Positions 1 to 10,599 of a stretch of DNA of 64,000 bases are shown here, piece after piece (the first letter of the stretch is position 1; every line of letters begins with the position of its first letter). Origin of the DNA: Kuschelorhynchus macadamiae (lineage: Eukaryota > Arthropoda > Insecta > Coleoptera > Curculionidae). The stretch spans positions 2,452,501 to 2,516,500 of the forward strand of contig JAUTXW010001345.1 in assembly GCA_030620095.1 (NCBI GenBank), in the 5' to 3' direction. A program made the translations under genes and the position numbers. The notes below the pieces were generated by a model, which saw only the letters and a list, made by a program, of their open reading frames with translations, did no database searches and was not told where the DNA came from.

Positions 1-1405
1 AGAAAAAGTCGATATGATTTTATTTACATGGAAAAAATTCATCAACAGCTCGTAACGAATATCATAGAAAGTTTCCAGATAGATAAACACCGAATCGTAT
101 GACAATATCAAACATCGTTAAACTATTGAATGAGAGAAAAACAACTAAGCTGTTATTATTTATAATAAGTTAGAACGGTGGAAAAAAGCAATATAACAAT
201 AAAACAATAACAATAGTATAATAAATAAACAAACTAGATTTTTTTTTTAATTTCCACTAATTTATTAAACAAAAAACTGATTCTAATGATGCAAAACATT
301 TATTAATTTAAAACGTTGCATTCAGCCAAAGTTACAAGTTAAATTACTTGGAAAGTATAGAAATTAATAAGAGAGAAAACCATAATATTTTATTGAACGA
401 TCAAATGGACCTAAACGGTTCCCCACTGTTAATTCTTTATAGCTAAAATCTGCTAGGTTTAGACTCTTGTATTACTAAAAAATCTGGTTTTAGTATCAGT
501 TCTAAGTTGGTTTTTGAGAAAAACACAGTCGAAACACCTGTCAAACCGAAATAAATAGTGGAACTTACTAAACAAATATAGTTTGTTTATTTATTATACT
601 AGTGATAATGAATTTCTATCAGGTAACGGCTAACTCGATAAATTGTAAAACAATAATATAAAGCAAAAAATATTTAACTAATAGAACTCAGTTCTGGTTT
701 TCTATGTATACTCCTTGCTTTAAAAATATTAATATTTCCTAAACATTTTCTGTGAATGAGTAAACTGAGTGTTTAACTCATCGATTGCTTGCGTTTGCCA
801 GTCTGGATGGTTTTTGGCCTCTCATAGTATACTTTATTTTTTAGATAACCCTACCAAAACATGTCCAGTGAGGAAAGATCGGTACTGTTTGCTGGCTTTC
901 TTAGCTGTTCTTGCTTTCCTATCCACAATAGATACCTGTCATTTAGATAGTTGGTGACTGGATAGACATTATAAGGAGGGGCATCATCTTGTTGTCATAT
1001 CAGATTAAGATATGAATTGATCGGCAGTTGTTCTAAATGACCTTGATTTCATTTTGTAATAATTCATGATACTTTTGTCCAGTTTGATTTTACATATGAC
1101 ATTTAAAAATAAAGGTTCAATAATTTGACTATTACGAAGAACACACCAAACATTCTCCTTTGAATGTTAACTGCCTGAAGAGCTCGCAGTACTCCTGTAG
1201 TAAATGTTGCCTAGTCAGTAAAAATTAAGTTTGACAAATTTACTTGATTGGTCATTAGTATTCTCTCTATTTCCTGGCAAAAGTGTAATCGGTCCCTTTT
1301 ATCTTGATCTGTCAGTTCAGATAGAAACTTATAGGGCATGTATTTATAATGTTATGGAACCGGGTATGTTACCAGGTCATCCCATATGTCCCTTAATTTT
1401 TTCCA
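1..1405. other. AT-rich stretch with no recognised gene
   Basis: I read both strands and found no domain, RNA gene or terminal repeat I could support. Open frames here are short (about 60 codons), start with non-ATG codons and have no recognisable motif. Confidence 0.5.
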
Positions 1406-1409
1406 AAAT

Positions 1410-1590
1410 TTGTCAATCGGATTAGTAGTTTTTAAGCTATACCAGACCGACAGACAGACAGACTGACCGAATTAAGTAAAACTTTTTTTTGGCATCTAGG
1501 GACCCTGAAATGTAGAGATTTAAAAAAATCTTGGAGAGGTATTGGTAATTTTTCTCGATGACAATACTTCCTTTTAAGAGTAAAAATTAA
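1410..1590 (-). repeat. Copy of the dispersed GACA-containing repeat
   Basis: It contains the diagnostic order 'aagctataccagaccgacag', a short GACA run, then 'ttggcatctagggaccctga'. The same order recurs around 49.2, 49.7 and 50.2 kb, and in opposite orientation near 40.1 kb. No coding potential is seen. It belongs to the family described at 49075-50370. Confidence 0.6.
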
Positions 1591-3200
1591 TTTACAAAAC
1601 TATTTGACTTTATTTTTTGACTTATTGATTTCAAATTTTGCCTTAAAATCTGAAAAGTCAGATAGAAGTACATGAACTATAATATTTAAAAATTCGAATT
1701 AGTTTCAATTTTAACACTCTGTGGCAAAATTTTTTACGACCAAGCTAAAGTTTCTACCATCCTCTAGAAGAAACCTAGAAGTTTCTTCGGCGTATTACTT
1801 CTTTTGCTTGATCTGATCAAGAACATAACAAAAAAATTAATATTTCAATTCGAAATAGCTTCTATAGTCAGAGAGTATTTCTGATGGCATATTTTTTTAA
1901 CCTCTTGGAAGTACTCTTGGTCCTCTAAAGATTTTATGGCTCAGACTTGTTCCGAAATAATCCGCAAAATGTATGAAAAATGTATGGACATAAAACATTT
2001 TTCTTATTGTTGTCATATTTTGACCACTTTCCTGGAATTTCTAGAACGCCACTACTCCCTTTTGAAATATAATTTTATAAAGAGACGCCCCTGTTTATCC
2101 TCTACGATTGGCGGGGAAATATCTCTATCTTTGACGTACCCTACAGAGCGGGAGTGCGCCGAAGGTCGAAAAACATAAATTTCAAAGAATTTGCGATCCA
2201 GGGTAGTTTCTGAAAGCAACACAGAGTAAGAGTGGTAAACATTTTTCATATGATAATCGGTCGAGTTCTTAACGTGCTTACACGTTGTCAGTCACTTTAC
2301 TAAAAGCAAAGACCGATTATACTTCAAATGGATAGTCCATCAGATACAAATAAATTAACCACATTAACTACTCGTGTCGTGGTTTAATTTGAACACCCAC
2401 AGTAATATGGTTCGGTATGGCCAAAACCGCCTACTTGTTTAGAAATATAATACAAAAATTAAGCTTATTTATAAATGAATTTAACCAGACAATCGGATGC
2501 AGTACGTCGCTAGCTGGCAACTCTGCGCGTTGTGCTAAAAGCATCGGCATCGAACGTTGTGTTAGGTGGAGGTCTCTCAATGGACCCCAACCATACGGGA
2601 TACAATACAATTTTAAGGATTTATTTAAAAGTTAATTTACTTTACATTGGATGGATCACCTATTAATGAATTATCTGTCTTTGCTAAAAGCTATTTTTTG
2701 TACGTGAATGATTATACAAAATGTTTCTTAAATATCTATTTTCGGATAATCTCTTAAACAATTTAAAAAAACGAGTTTGCTGAAAAATTGTCTATTAAAA
2801 ACTACAAATTGCCCATTATATGTAAAATTATTTTTATACGGAAGCGCTACAGATTTTACATTATTTGCTGCAATAATAATGAAAGGATCGTTTATTATTT
2901 ATGCGATTTTGAAATCGTAAAATCGTGCCTAAGCGTTCATGCATATTAAATTCAGTTACAAATAATAGCCAGACAATGGATTTAGAAGTTCAGTGAGATA
3001 GAGATCACAATATATAGGAGACTCACTTGAAATATTAACATATGCCATTTTTATTTTTCTTTGTTACAATGTCAGTTCAAAAGGATTTGAATTTGAAAAC
3101 AGGCACTACATAAATGGCCTTGTCGATTTTTTCCTTTTAACAATATTAATAGATTTAGTCGGAAATGACACCACCTTTCTTTACCAACTTCACTAGCTTT
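1591..3200. other. Unassigned intergenic DNA
   Basis: No recognisable protein domain. The piece at about 2480-2600 is less AT-rich than its surroundings and open for about 70 codons, but I recognise nothing in it and it has no clear splice sites. The 3120-3200 stretch flanks the inverted PLE piece. Confidence 0.4.
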
Positions 3201-3204
3201 CTTA

Positions 3205-3480
3205 AGAGAAAAATGTAGTCTGTTAGACAAGCTTTCACTAGGGCCATTAAGTTCTTATCAAGGTTATTATTATCCAGTATGTCTGATATAATGGAGATTG
3301 AGTCTTTGATTCTACATCGAAACTGACCAAAATATCTTCGGAATCCAACTGGATTGCCTTAAGTTTTTCAACGAAATGTGCAGAGTTTTTGATAAAAGAA
3401 TTTGTTTTTCCAGTAAATGGATAAAATAAATTTGAAAGATATTTACCTAGTTTGCATGTGGGTGAGTCTATTGCACTGAC
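3205..3480 (-). pseudogene. Penelope-like element A copy 1: inverted 5' part of the RT domain
   Basis: Read on the minus strand from 3480 this encodes the early RT region of a PLE. It starts VSAIDSPTCKLGKYLSNLF, continues through GKTNSFIKNSAHFVEKLKAIQ and SEDILVSFDVES, and reaches ALVKACLTDYIF near 3208 after frame changes. The same region is found on the plus strand in the copy at 52.6 kb, where the order is normal. It abuts the plus-strand remainder of the same RT at about 3481-3489. That remainder begins exactly where this piece stops in the protein. The piece is therefore an inverted 5' end of one insertion and cannot be functional. Confidence 0.75.
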
Positions 3481-4515
3481 ACATCTTTTTTAAAGGAACT
3501 TTTTATGAACAAACTTTAGGGCCAGCTATGGGATCTCCTCTATCACCTGTGGTAGAGAATATCTTTATGGAAGCCTTTGAGGATATTGCTCCACTAAAAC
3601 CAAAGCACTGGTTCAGATATGTAGATGATACTTTTGTTGTTTGGCCTCATGGACAGGATAATCTTCTCATATTTCGGGATCACCTTAATCAACCACATCA
3701 TAATATCAAGTTCACGATGGAAATTGAATATAATGAAACGATTCCGTTTCTAGATATATGCGTTCAAAGGTAGGAAAATGGTACATTAGGACATTCTGTG
3801 GATAGAAAACCGACGCATACAGATACTTAAATGCAAATTCTCATCACCATCCAGCACAAAAGAAATTGGTTATTAACTCACTAGTATTCAGAGCTATTTC
3901 GATTTCTGATAAAGATTCTTTAACACCGAAAACATCGAAACTAACGGAAGCTCTCAGAGGGAATGGCTATTGTACCGATGATATTTCGCGCTCAATTAAA
4001 AGATATAGTAATCCACCTCCGACAAAGGAGAATGTTAGGTAGTGTTGTTCTTATCTACATATATGACACTACAGACAAAATAGGATGATTACTTCGGCGG
4101 TCCAACATACGTACAATCTTCAACGCACATAAGAAGATTGGACAATGCTTGTGATCCCCGAAAGATATTGTACCTTTCCAAACAGAAGGAATATATAAAA
4201 TTCCTTGCTCATGTGGAGAAGTGTATGTGGGAGAAACAGACGCTCAATATCGACTAGACTTAAGGAACATGAAGATGTATTAAAAAGAAACAAATTGTTC
4301 AATCTGCTGTAGCTGAACACCAGCAAAATACTGGCCATATTATAAATGTAAAGGGAACCAAGTTTCTAGCATCGGTTCCAGGATTTTGGAAACGAAAAAT
4401 TAAAGAATGTATTGAAATATTTAAAGAAAAAAATTTTTTTATAGATACGGGTTACGCTCTTCATCACACGTGGGAACCGATCTTAACACAGGGTGACGGT
4501 TCGGCACAAGTCGTG

Positions 4516-4552
4516 TATAAAAGCCCGCCTGAATCTCTTCGAGCTCATTCAG
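4516..4552 (+). promoter_or_regulatory. TATA-box plus initiator in the PLE-A pLTR
   Basis: TATAAAAG at 4516-4523 is followed by TCATTC at 4545-4550, a perfect match to the arthropod initiator TCAKTY. The initiator A (4547) lies 31 bases from the first T of the TATA box, the canonical spacing. Corresponding but decayed positions are seen at about 8867 (TATTAAAG) and 51563 (TATAAAAAG) in the other two copies. The hammerhead-like sequence starts about 25 bases downstream of the predicted start, so transcripts would carry it near their 5' end. Transcription itself is inferred. Confidence 0.55.
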
Positions 4553-4569
4553 TGTTCTTGTGGAGTCAA

Positions 4570-4614
4570 GATCCCCGAAGATGTCTCGTGCAATCGAAGG
4601 CGAAACGTCGGAGA
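4570..4614 (+). ncRNA. Hammerhead ribozyme remnant in PLE-A pLTR (copy 1)
   Basis: Core elements are in hammerhead order. CCGAAGA (4575-4581) corresponds to CUGANGA with one U-to-C change. A stem II is closed by G83-C85 pairing with G99-C4601. GAAAC follows at 4602-4606, then GTC at 4607-4609 with predicted cleavage after 4609. TCC (4572-4574) pairs with GGA (4610-4612) as the start of stem I. Stem III is reduced to the self-complementary ACGT, as in minimal hammerheads of PLEs that are thought to act as dimers (known of the family). Only the U4 position is wrong here, but that change should abolish cleavage. Confidence 0.6.
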
Positions 4615-4730
4615 GCAATTCCAATTTGACACGGTCTAATCTCAAGAACCATGATTTCTTAATTGACCAAACCCGTGAAAGCTTCCGTTCTAAGAAATAC
4701 ACACTCTAGATAAAATTTTGATGGTGAGAT

Positions 4731-5400
4731 TTTTTTTATCTTGATGAGACGTGGATCAATGAAGGTTATATAGTACAAAAAATGTGGCAAGACAAAAATA
4801 TAACCAGTGCCCGTCAAGCTTTCATCGAAGGCCTGTTAACGGGTGTTAAGGTACTTTCGGGCCTGCACACATTTGAAGCGAAGAGGGATTTTTAAGAGAA
4901 GATTTGCTAACTGTTGAGTCGTGCCGGACAGGAGATTACCATGAGGGCTTGAATTCTGATGTTTTCGAAGACTATTTTGGTAAAATAATAAAATATCTTC
5001 CGGCTGATTCGGTACTAGTTATGGATAACACAAGTTATCATTCACAGCGTATAGAGAAGGCACCAACTTCATCTTGGAGAAAACAAGAAGTTAACGACTA
5101 ACTATCCAAAGGTATTGAGTTTGAACCCAATTTGATAAAGAAAGAACTAGCCATAGCAAATTTATACAAAAATCGTTTTATGGAATATGCGGTGGATGAT
5201 ATAACAGAAAACATAATGTAACTGTACTGCGCTTACCATCATATCATTGCGAACTAAATCCTAGAGAACTTATATGAGGGCAAGTGAAAGGATTTGTAGG
5301 AAGACAAAACACGACATTTAAAATGACAGCTAGAGAACTGGCTAAAAGCAGTTCAGCATGTGATTAAACAGGAGGAAAAATGTGGAATCTTGAAAACCTG
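4731..5400 (+). pseudogene. Tc1/mariner-like (IS630-type) DDE transposase relic
   Basis: Starting directly after the PLE end, the plus strand encodes the catalytic half of a DDE transposase. YLDETWINEGYIVQKMWQD gives the first Asp. SVLVMDNTSYHS near 5010-5040 gives the second Asp block. RLPSYHCELNPRELIWGQVK near 5230-5285 gives the third catalytic region. This order is that of the insect DDE family also found at 40.7-41.8 kb. The N-terminal DNA-binding part is missing. At least two frameshifts and several stops interrupt it. No terminal repeats were found. Confidence 0.75.
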
Positions 5401-5739
5401 ATCGATCAGAGGGTCGACCCTTTAATTATAATTATACAGCTATATAAGAATACAACCGAATATAATTTAATTGTTCTATAATAATATCAAATAATAATTA
5501 TTTTATCTATATATTATGTGGATATTATATATAATTTTTATTTTGTTAAAAATAAATTTCGTTAAACATAAATTCTTTTTATAAATATCTAACAGCACGC
5601 CTTTGGCGTACCATTTTCAGTGTTGTTTATGAGCGGATATAGGTAAAACGCATTAATTGACCCAAAAACTGGGTGGTACTACCTGCACTTGGCGAAAAGA
5701 AAGAATTTTGCAATGAGGTCAATGGCAAAATTGGAAGTG

Positions 5740-6480
5740 GCATAAATTATTGATGGGTCCCCCTGTAGATCTTTGTCATACCTAATGAGGTTTTATAACT
5801 CTATACAGGTCTGAAACAGACTATGGTGATTTTTTACTTCCCTCGTAAGTATTGTAATGGAAAAAAAATTACCCTATAGCTAAAAAAGTACTGAGTCCAT
5901 TAACTTCAGATATCGAATAAAAATTAAGGGTCATATTGGGATGAAGTGGTAAAATTTTGTTGAAAATCCAAAATTGCGGATCAAAATGGCGACCTTATAA
6001 AATGTTAAAAAAGTTATTACTAAAAAACTACTTTCTCAATTTACCTCAAAGAATAAACTAAAATTTTGATACGAAATGACGGAACAAAATGGCGGTCATA
6101 TAAAATGTTTAATAAATCAGCGTAAAAAGTTCTTATTTAATTACTTTAAATTAAAAACATAATAGATGTAATATAAGGATAAAATGACAAAGTGACGGAA
6201 CAAAATGGCGACCTAATACATTTGTGAAATAATCAGTATAAATACTAATTATTCAACTGATTTTAAGTTTTGCCCAAATCAAGTGTGACATAAGTAGAAA
6301 TTAGTAAAATATTGCTACAAATCCAATATGGTTGAACAAAATGGCGGGCTACTAAAATACTTGAAAAAAGAATATAAAAAATCGGTTTATTTCCTTTAGC
6401 CGGAGCTTCCCTTGTTGCTTCTCCTTATTTTTATTGAGAATAGTGAAGTATGATCCAAGTAATTTAGTCGTTACGTGTAT
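5740..6480 (+). repeat. Tandem/dispersed 'CAAAATGGCG' repeat array
   Basis: Four related units of roughly 120-135 bases each carry CAAAATGGCG followed by G/A and pyrimidine (about 5984, 6087, 6203, 6338). Between them lie shared phrases such as 'ataaactggtaaaattttg', 'ataaaatgttt' and 'caagtgtgacata'. The same units recur at 54.2-54.4 and 61.56-61.89 kb in this orientation, and at 49-50.4 kb reversed. No coding potential is seen. The remaining 6481-6715 is unassigned. Confidence 0.7.
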
Positions 6481-6715
6481 AAATTGTGTTATCTTTCATT
6501 TTTCTAGGCAAAATGAGCGACTCTTTATGAGACAATTTTGGGATAAATGGGAACCAATCTGCAAACAAATTTAGTTGAAAATTCCCTTCTGAATTATTTC
6601 TTTTGTCTAAAAAAAAGTAAAAAAAAACACTATTTATATATATGTTACTTAATGACTATGTTTGGGGTTAACTACAACTGCCTTACTTCACTAACTTCTG
6701 GTAAAAGGAAATATT

Positions 6716-7930
6716 CATAAGATCATGCAGACAAACCCTCGAAGTAGAATAGAAACACGCGTTACGAACCTGATTAACGCGTCCAACCTAACCAGCGAGG
6801 AGAAGAAATCATTAAAGCCAAGCAGCTGCAGGGTCTCCAAGTTAAACGTTTTTTCCAGGATACGTAAGAACAATATACCACTTCGACGGATTCTGCGATA
6901 AACTCACAGCAAATAGTGCAATAGCCAAACACAATTTAGGTAAACATCTTTTAGATTTTCTTATTCTATTTACAGAACATAATATATTCGTTAATAAAAA
7001 AAAGCTCTGCACACTTTATGGAAAAACTTAAAGGCAATATAGTTCATTATACACAGGACTGGATTAAGTAGATAAAAAAAGATCTTGTGTCTTGTATTTG
7101 GCTGATAAACTAGTGTTTATGCCTCGCAGGGCCTCCATTCCGTACAGGCATTACGCCTATTCTATAATATATCACTACAAAACACCACTATCACTAAACA
7201 CAAATGTTTCTGGTGACGACTCAATTCCCATTACATAATACATATTGGAACATAATAATCTTGACACCACCCTTAGTTAAAGCTTGTCCTAAAAATGTAT
7301 ATATTTTTCAATTAACTTTTTATGAATAAACCTTTGAAGCAGCTATAGGATTTCCTCCATCTCCTGTAAAAGCGAATATCTGTATAGAGGCATATCTGGC
7401 AACACCAGAACATTATATTCTCAATGGAAAATAAATCGAATAAAACTATGCCCTCTCTAGGTGTATTTGCTTAAAGGAAGGACATTCTGTATACAGAAAA
7501 CCGACGCATACAAATAGATACTTAAATGCAAATTCCCAACCCTCTAGCAGAAAAGCAATCGGTGATTAACTCACTAGTATTTAAAGCCCTCTCGATTTCT
7601 GGTCAAGATTCTTTAATGTTGGAAAGAGAGACCCTGAGAGTAAAATGACTATAACACTGAAGATATGCGTTTAATTAGACAATATATTAATCCAACTCTA
7701 CTAGTGGAGATGATAAGAAGTCACTGTTAGATAGTACATGGCCCTACAGACAAAATAGAACATTTTGAACGCGTATTATTTTTCGGCAGTAAAATATACG
7801 TACAATCTTCAATACACATAGGAAGATTGGGTGATCTCCAAAAAATGTTTTACCTTTTCAGGCAAAAGGAGTACATAAAATTCTTTGCACCTGTGGAGAA
7901 GTGTATGTGGAAGAAATAGGACGCTCAATA
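6716..7930 (+). pseudogene. Penelope-like element A copy 2, 5' portion
   Basis: The stretch from 6725 (TNPRSRIETRVTNLINASNL) is the counterpart of the region upstream of the RT in the copy at 52.44 kb. Around 6975-7060 comes a decayed counterpart of the 'SFIKNSAHFVEKLKAIQ' block. At 7310-7400 comes the block before the active site, heavily mutated. The YVDD region has been lost by internal deletion. Sequence resumes at about 7470 with the YRKPTHTNRYLNAN-like block and runs to the start of the GIY-YIG domain near 7930. The copy is then split by a LINE fragment and continues at 8620. Confidence 0.7.
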
Positions 7931-8622
7931 TTTATTTATTTATGAACAATACACACAATTCTGAAAACAAAAGTTAAAATCGTCTTGTGGAAACAAATAA
8001 AATTTTTTTTAAACCGTAATTACAAACATAGTAAGACATAAAACACATTCAAGGTCGGAGCAAATTTTGAACCTTTTTTTTTAAACTCAAATGGATTTAC
8101 CTCAAAATTAAAAACTCATAAGATTATTTATTGGAGAATTTTTGCCGACGTCCGTACGCGCATAGTTAAGAGCAAAACGGTAACCATTTCTCATAATACG
8201 CGATGGAACTTTAAAGTTAATAGCTGACAGTAAATCGTTGAAGTCAATTCTGTTACTTAGCAATTTATGACCAAAACACAATGTAAGAATCATTCTTCGT
8301 GTTGCTAAATCATTTAAACCCAACAATTTCAATCGATCACCATAAACAAAGTCTGACTTGTCAATCCACAACTTATATAATAAGAAATTTACAAATTTAT
8401 TCTGTACACGCTCAAGTGTTTTAATGTGAACCTGGTAATACGTACCCAAATCATATAACAATATTCTAAATTACTTCTAACCAAAGCGAAATATAGAGAT
8501 CTCAAAGCTTCAGTGTTCTTAAAGTTCCAACATTGCTTCATAATAAAACCTAATAATTTAAGAGCTTTAGCGACCGCATTATTAATATGAATGATAAAAT
8601 ATCCACGAGACTTAGTGGACAT
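7931..8622 (-). pseudogene. 5'-truncated jockey/CR1-like LINE fragment (RT C-terminus)
   Basis: On the minus strand the thumb and C-terminal region of a non-LTR RT is readable. It includes LYFALVRSNLEYCYMIW, then LERVQNKFVNFLLYKLW after a frame change, and ends near GKNSPINNL at about 8115. The 3' end lies at 7931 with an AT-rich (TAAA)-type tail, like the LINE end at 54.40 kb. The fragment is 5' truncated, as is usual for target-primed insertions. It splits PLE-A copy 2. By comparison with copy 1, about 15-20 bases of PLE were lost at the junction and no clean target duplication is seen. Confidence 0.75.
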
Positions 8623-9030
8623 GAACGACGCAATAACAAGAACACAAATTGCTCAAACTGCTGTGGTTGAACCGCAGCATACCATCCACTGAACATACTA
8701 ATAAGGTAAAAAAAACCAAAATTTTAGCATCGGTTTCAGGATTCTGTAAAAAATAGACAATATATTGAAATTTTTAAACGTATAAATAACTTCATTACAC
8801 TTAGGATCTACAACACATGTGGCAAATTGATCTTAGAACGGAAGGATCACGGTTCGAAGAACATCAGGCCGATATTAAAGCCCGATTGAATCTTTCCGAG
8901 CCCATTCGCTGTCTCAAATTTCGTGAAATAAAGATCCCTGAATATGCATCGGGCAATGGAAGACGAAACATAGTAATTACATTTTAACACGGTCAAATCT
9001 CAAGAACTATTATTTCTTAATAAAATAATT
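8620..9030 (+). pseudogene. Penelope-like element A copy 2, 3' end with pLTR
   Basis: The phrase at 8625-8770 aligns base by base with 4262-4430 of copy 1 ('acaaattgctcaaactgctgtgg' versus 'acaaattgttcaatctgctgtag'). The pLTR-like tail follows to about 9030. It includes a decayed TATA (about 8867) and a hammerhead remnant at 8933-8976. That remnant keeps TCC, CTGAA and GAAAC but has lost the essential G8 (T at 8943) and reads ATA in place of GTC. Confidence 0.7.
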
Positions 9031-9639
9031 GCATTGTGTTGTTTAAATATCAACCCTAACGTATTAAAACAATTTTCAACAACAGCATACTCCATGCCTC
9101 GATTTTCGTCAGTTTTTATCTATAATTTGCCCGAGTTAAATCAGTGTCCTGTATTTACCGCACTAGATACGCAACAAATAAACAAGTTTCCACATGAATG
9201 TTCACGGAAATCAATTTTATTGGTCATGTCCACCGCAGATTTTCGATAAATATTTATTGCGGCCGATGTCAATTTTTTGAGGATACTTTTTTTCTTATTT
9301 AGTTAAAAATCAGTCGTATGTGGCCTGTTCGGTAATTTGCCTTTAGCAAACCCGCATAACTGTTTTAAAAGCCGAATAATTAATGCATTCCATACTGATG
9401 AGAAAAACAAATTAACTTTTATAAATGTAAAAATGTATGTTTGCGAATCGTAAATAAATCAAATCGTGATATAATACTGTAAAAATTCTAAAACATGCAA
9501 TTAAATAAGCAGATTACTTTGAATACGCGAAGTAATTTAAAATACACTGAACACAGAATGTTCGGTTGCTAGATGTACTCTAGTATTTGATATAAAAAAT
9601 TGACAAGGTATTGTAAGCGCGAAAATTTCCCGGCCTGAC

Positions 9640-10530
9640 TTCGTCTTCGGCCAAAGTTCCCCTTCGTATCCTCTAGTCAAAGAATGGTGCAGGAACCCCT
9701 CGAAAATGATGTAAGAACTGGTCGACCAATGGCTGTGATAACGGAAAACAATGTTGCCACTATGGAAGAGGTGGTATTGAGCGACTGACGTTTGAGGGTC
9801 AACTGACTGACCTTTCTGATTTTAGTGCTCGTTGAATCCTGCGTGATTATTTAGATATGCAGAAGGTCAGTGCAGAAGGGTTCCCAAAAACACTTCAGTT
9901 ATTCAAAAACAATGCCAAGTCGAGGAAGAGCAATCTTTTTGGAACTGTGTTGGCCCGAACTAAAGTACGTGATAGAAACCACTGTAACAGGAGATGAAAC
10001 ACTATGATTCTCTATCGAAAAGGGAACCAATGGAGTGGAGCCGTAAGGGTGAGGCGCCCACAAGAAAAGTCAACAAGAAAGGTGATAGCCACGATCTTTT
10101 GTGGGATTGTTAAGGAATTCTTTAAATAAGTTTTAAGGAAACCAATACCACCGTTAATGGAACATATTCCGCAGCATTGTTACATAAACTGCGGGACTGC
10201 ATACGTGAAAAGCGTCGGAGAAAACTGACCAAAGGGGTGCGTTTGTTTTACGATAATGCACCTGTCCATACTGCTGGTGTTGCACAAGCTGCCATTTTGG
10301 ACTTTCCAACAGATAGATCATCCTCCCTATAGTCCAGACATGGCTTCCAGCGACTACTATTTGTTTGGATATTTGAGAAGGGAATTTCGTGGGCGACAGT
10401 TTAACGAGGAAGTTTAGTTCGAAGAAGCTGTTTTAGAGCATTTTGTACACAAACCAGAACAGTATTTTTTTAAAGACATTGAATTGCTAATAAAAGATAT
10501 AATAAGTGTATTGAAATTAAGGAGGACTAT
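9640..10530 (+). pseudogene. mariner transposase relic
   Basis: Pieces in several frames make up a typical mariner protein. TVTGDETL near 9975-10000 has the first Asp. Then come KKSTRKVMATIFCGIV, LLHKLRDCIREKRRRKL and LFYDNAPVHTAGVAQAAIL (second Asp, about 10245). SPDMASSDYYLFGYLRREF (third Asp region, about 10330) follows. The spacing of the last two fits the DD34D class. At least four frameshifts and stops show it is long dead. I did not find unambiguous terminal repeats. Confidence 0.8.
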
Positions 10531-10599
10531 ATTGAAAAATAATAAAAACATGTTTCCCTACTTTTCCATTTTCATAGACATGCCGGAAAATTTTGGCAC

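Larger units (their letters stand above)
3481..4700 (+). pseudogene. Penelope-like element A copy 1: RT 3' half, GIY-YIG endonuclease and pLTR-like end
   Basis: PLEs encode one protein, a telomerase-related reverse transcriptase joined to a C-terminal GIY-YIG endonuclease. Here the frame enters at 3489 with FKGTFYEQTLGPAMGSPLSP, the usual block before the RT active site. It reaches RYVDDTFVVW with an intact YVDD, then TIPFLDICV. A stop and frameshifts follow. YRKPTHTDRYLNANSHHH-like sequence is readable around 3800. GIYKIPCSCGEVYVGET, the GIY-YIG core, is readable near 4190-4245. From about 4440 to 4700 the sequence is non-coding and corresponds to the pLTR of other copies; it holds the promoter and ribozyme entries below. 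The 5' half of the RT is inverted at 3205-3480. A dead copy of one family with the 6.7-9.0 and 51.5-54.1 kb copies. Confidence 0.85.

Noticed and set aside
2417..2635. Less AT-rich 72-codon frame as a host exon
   Set aside because: No homology recognised, no convincing splice sites, and interrupted neighbours.
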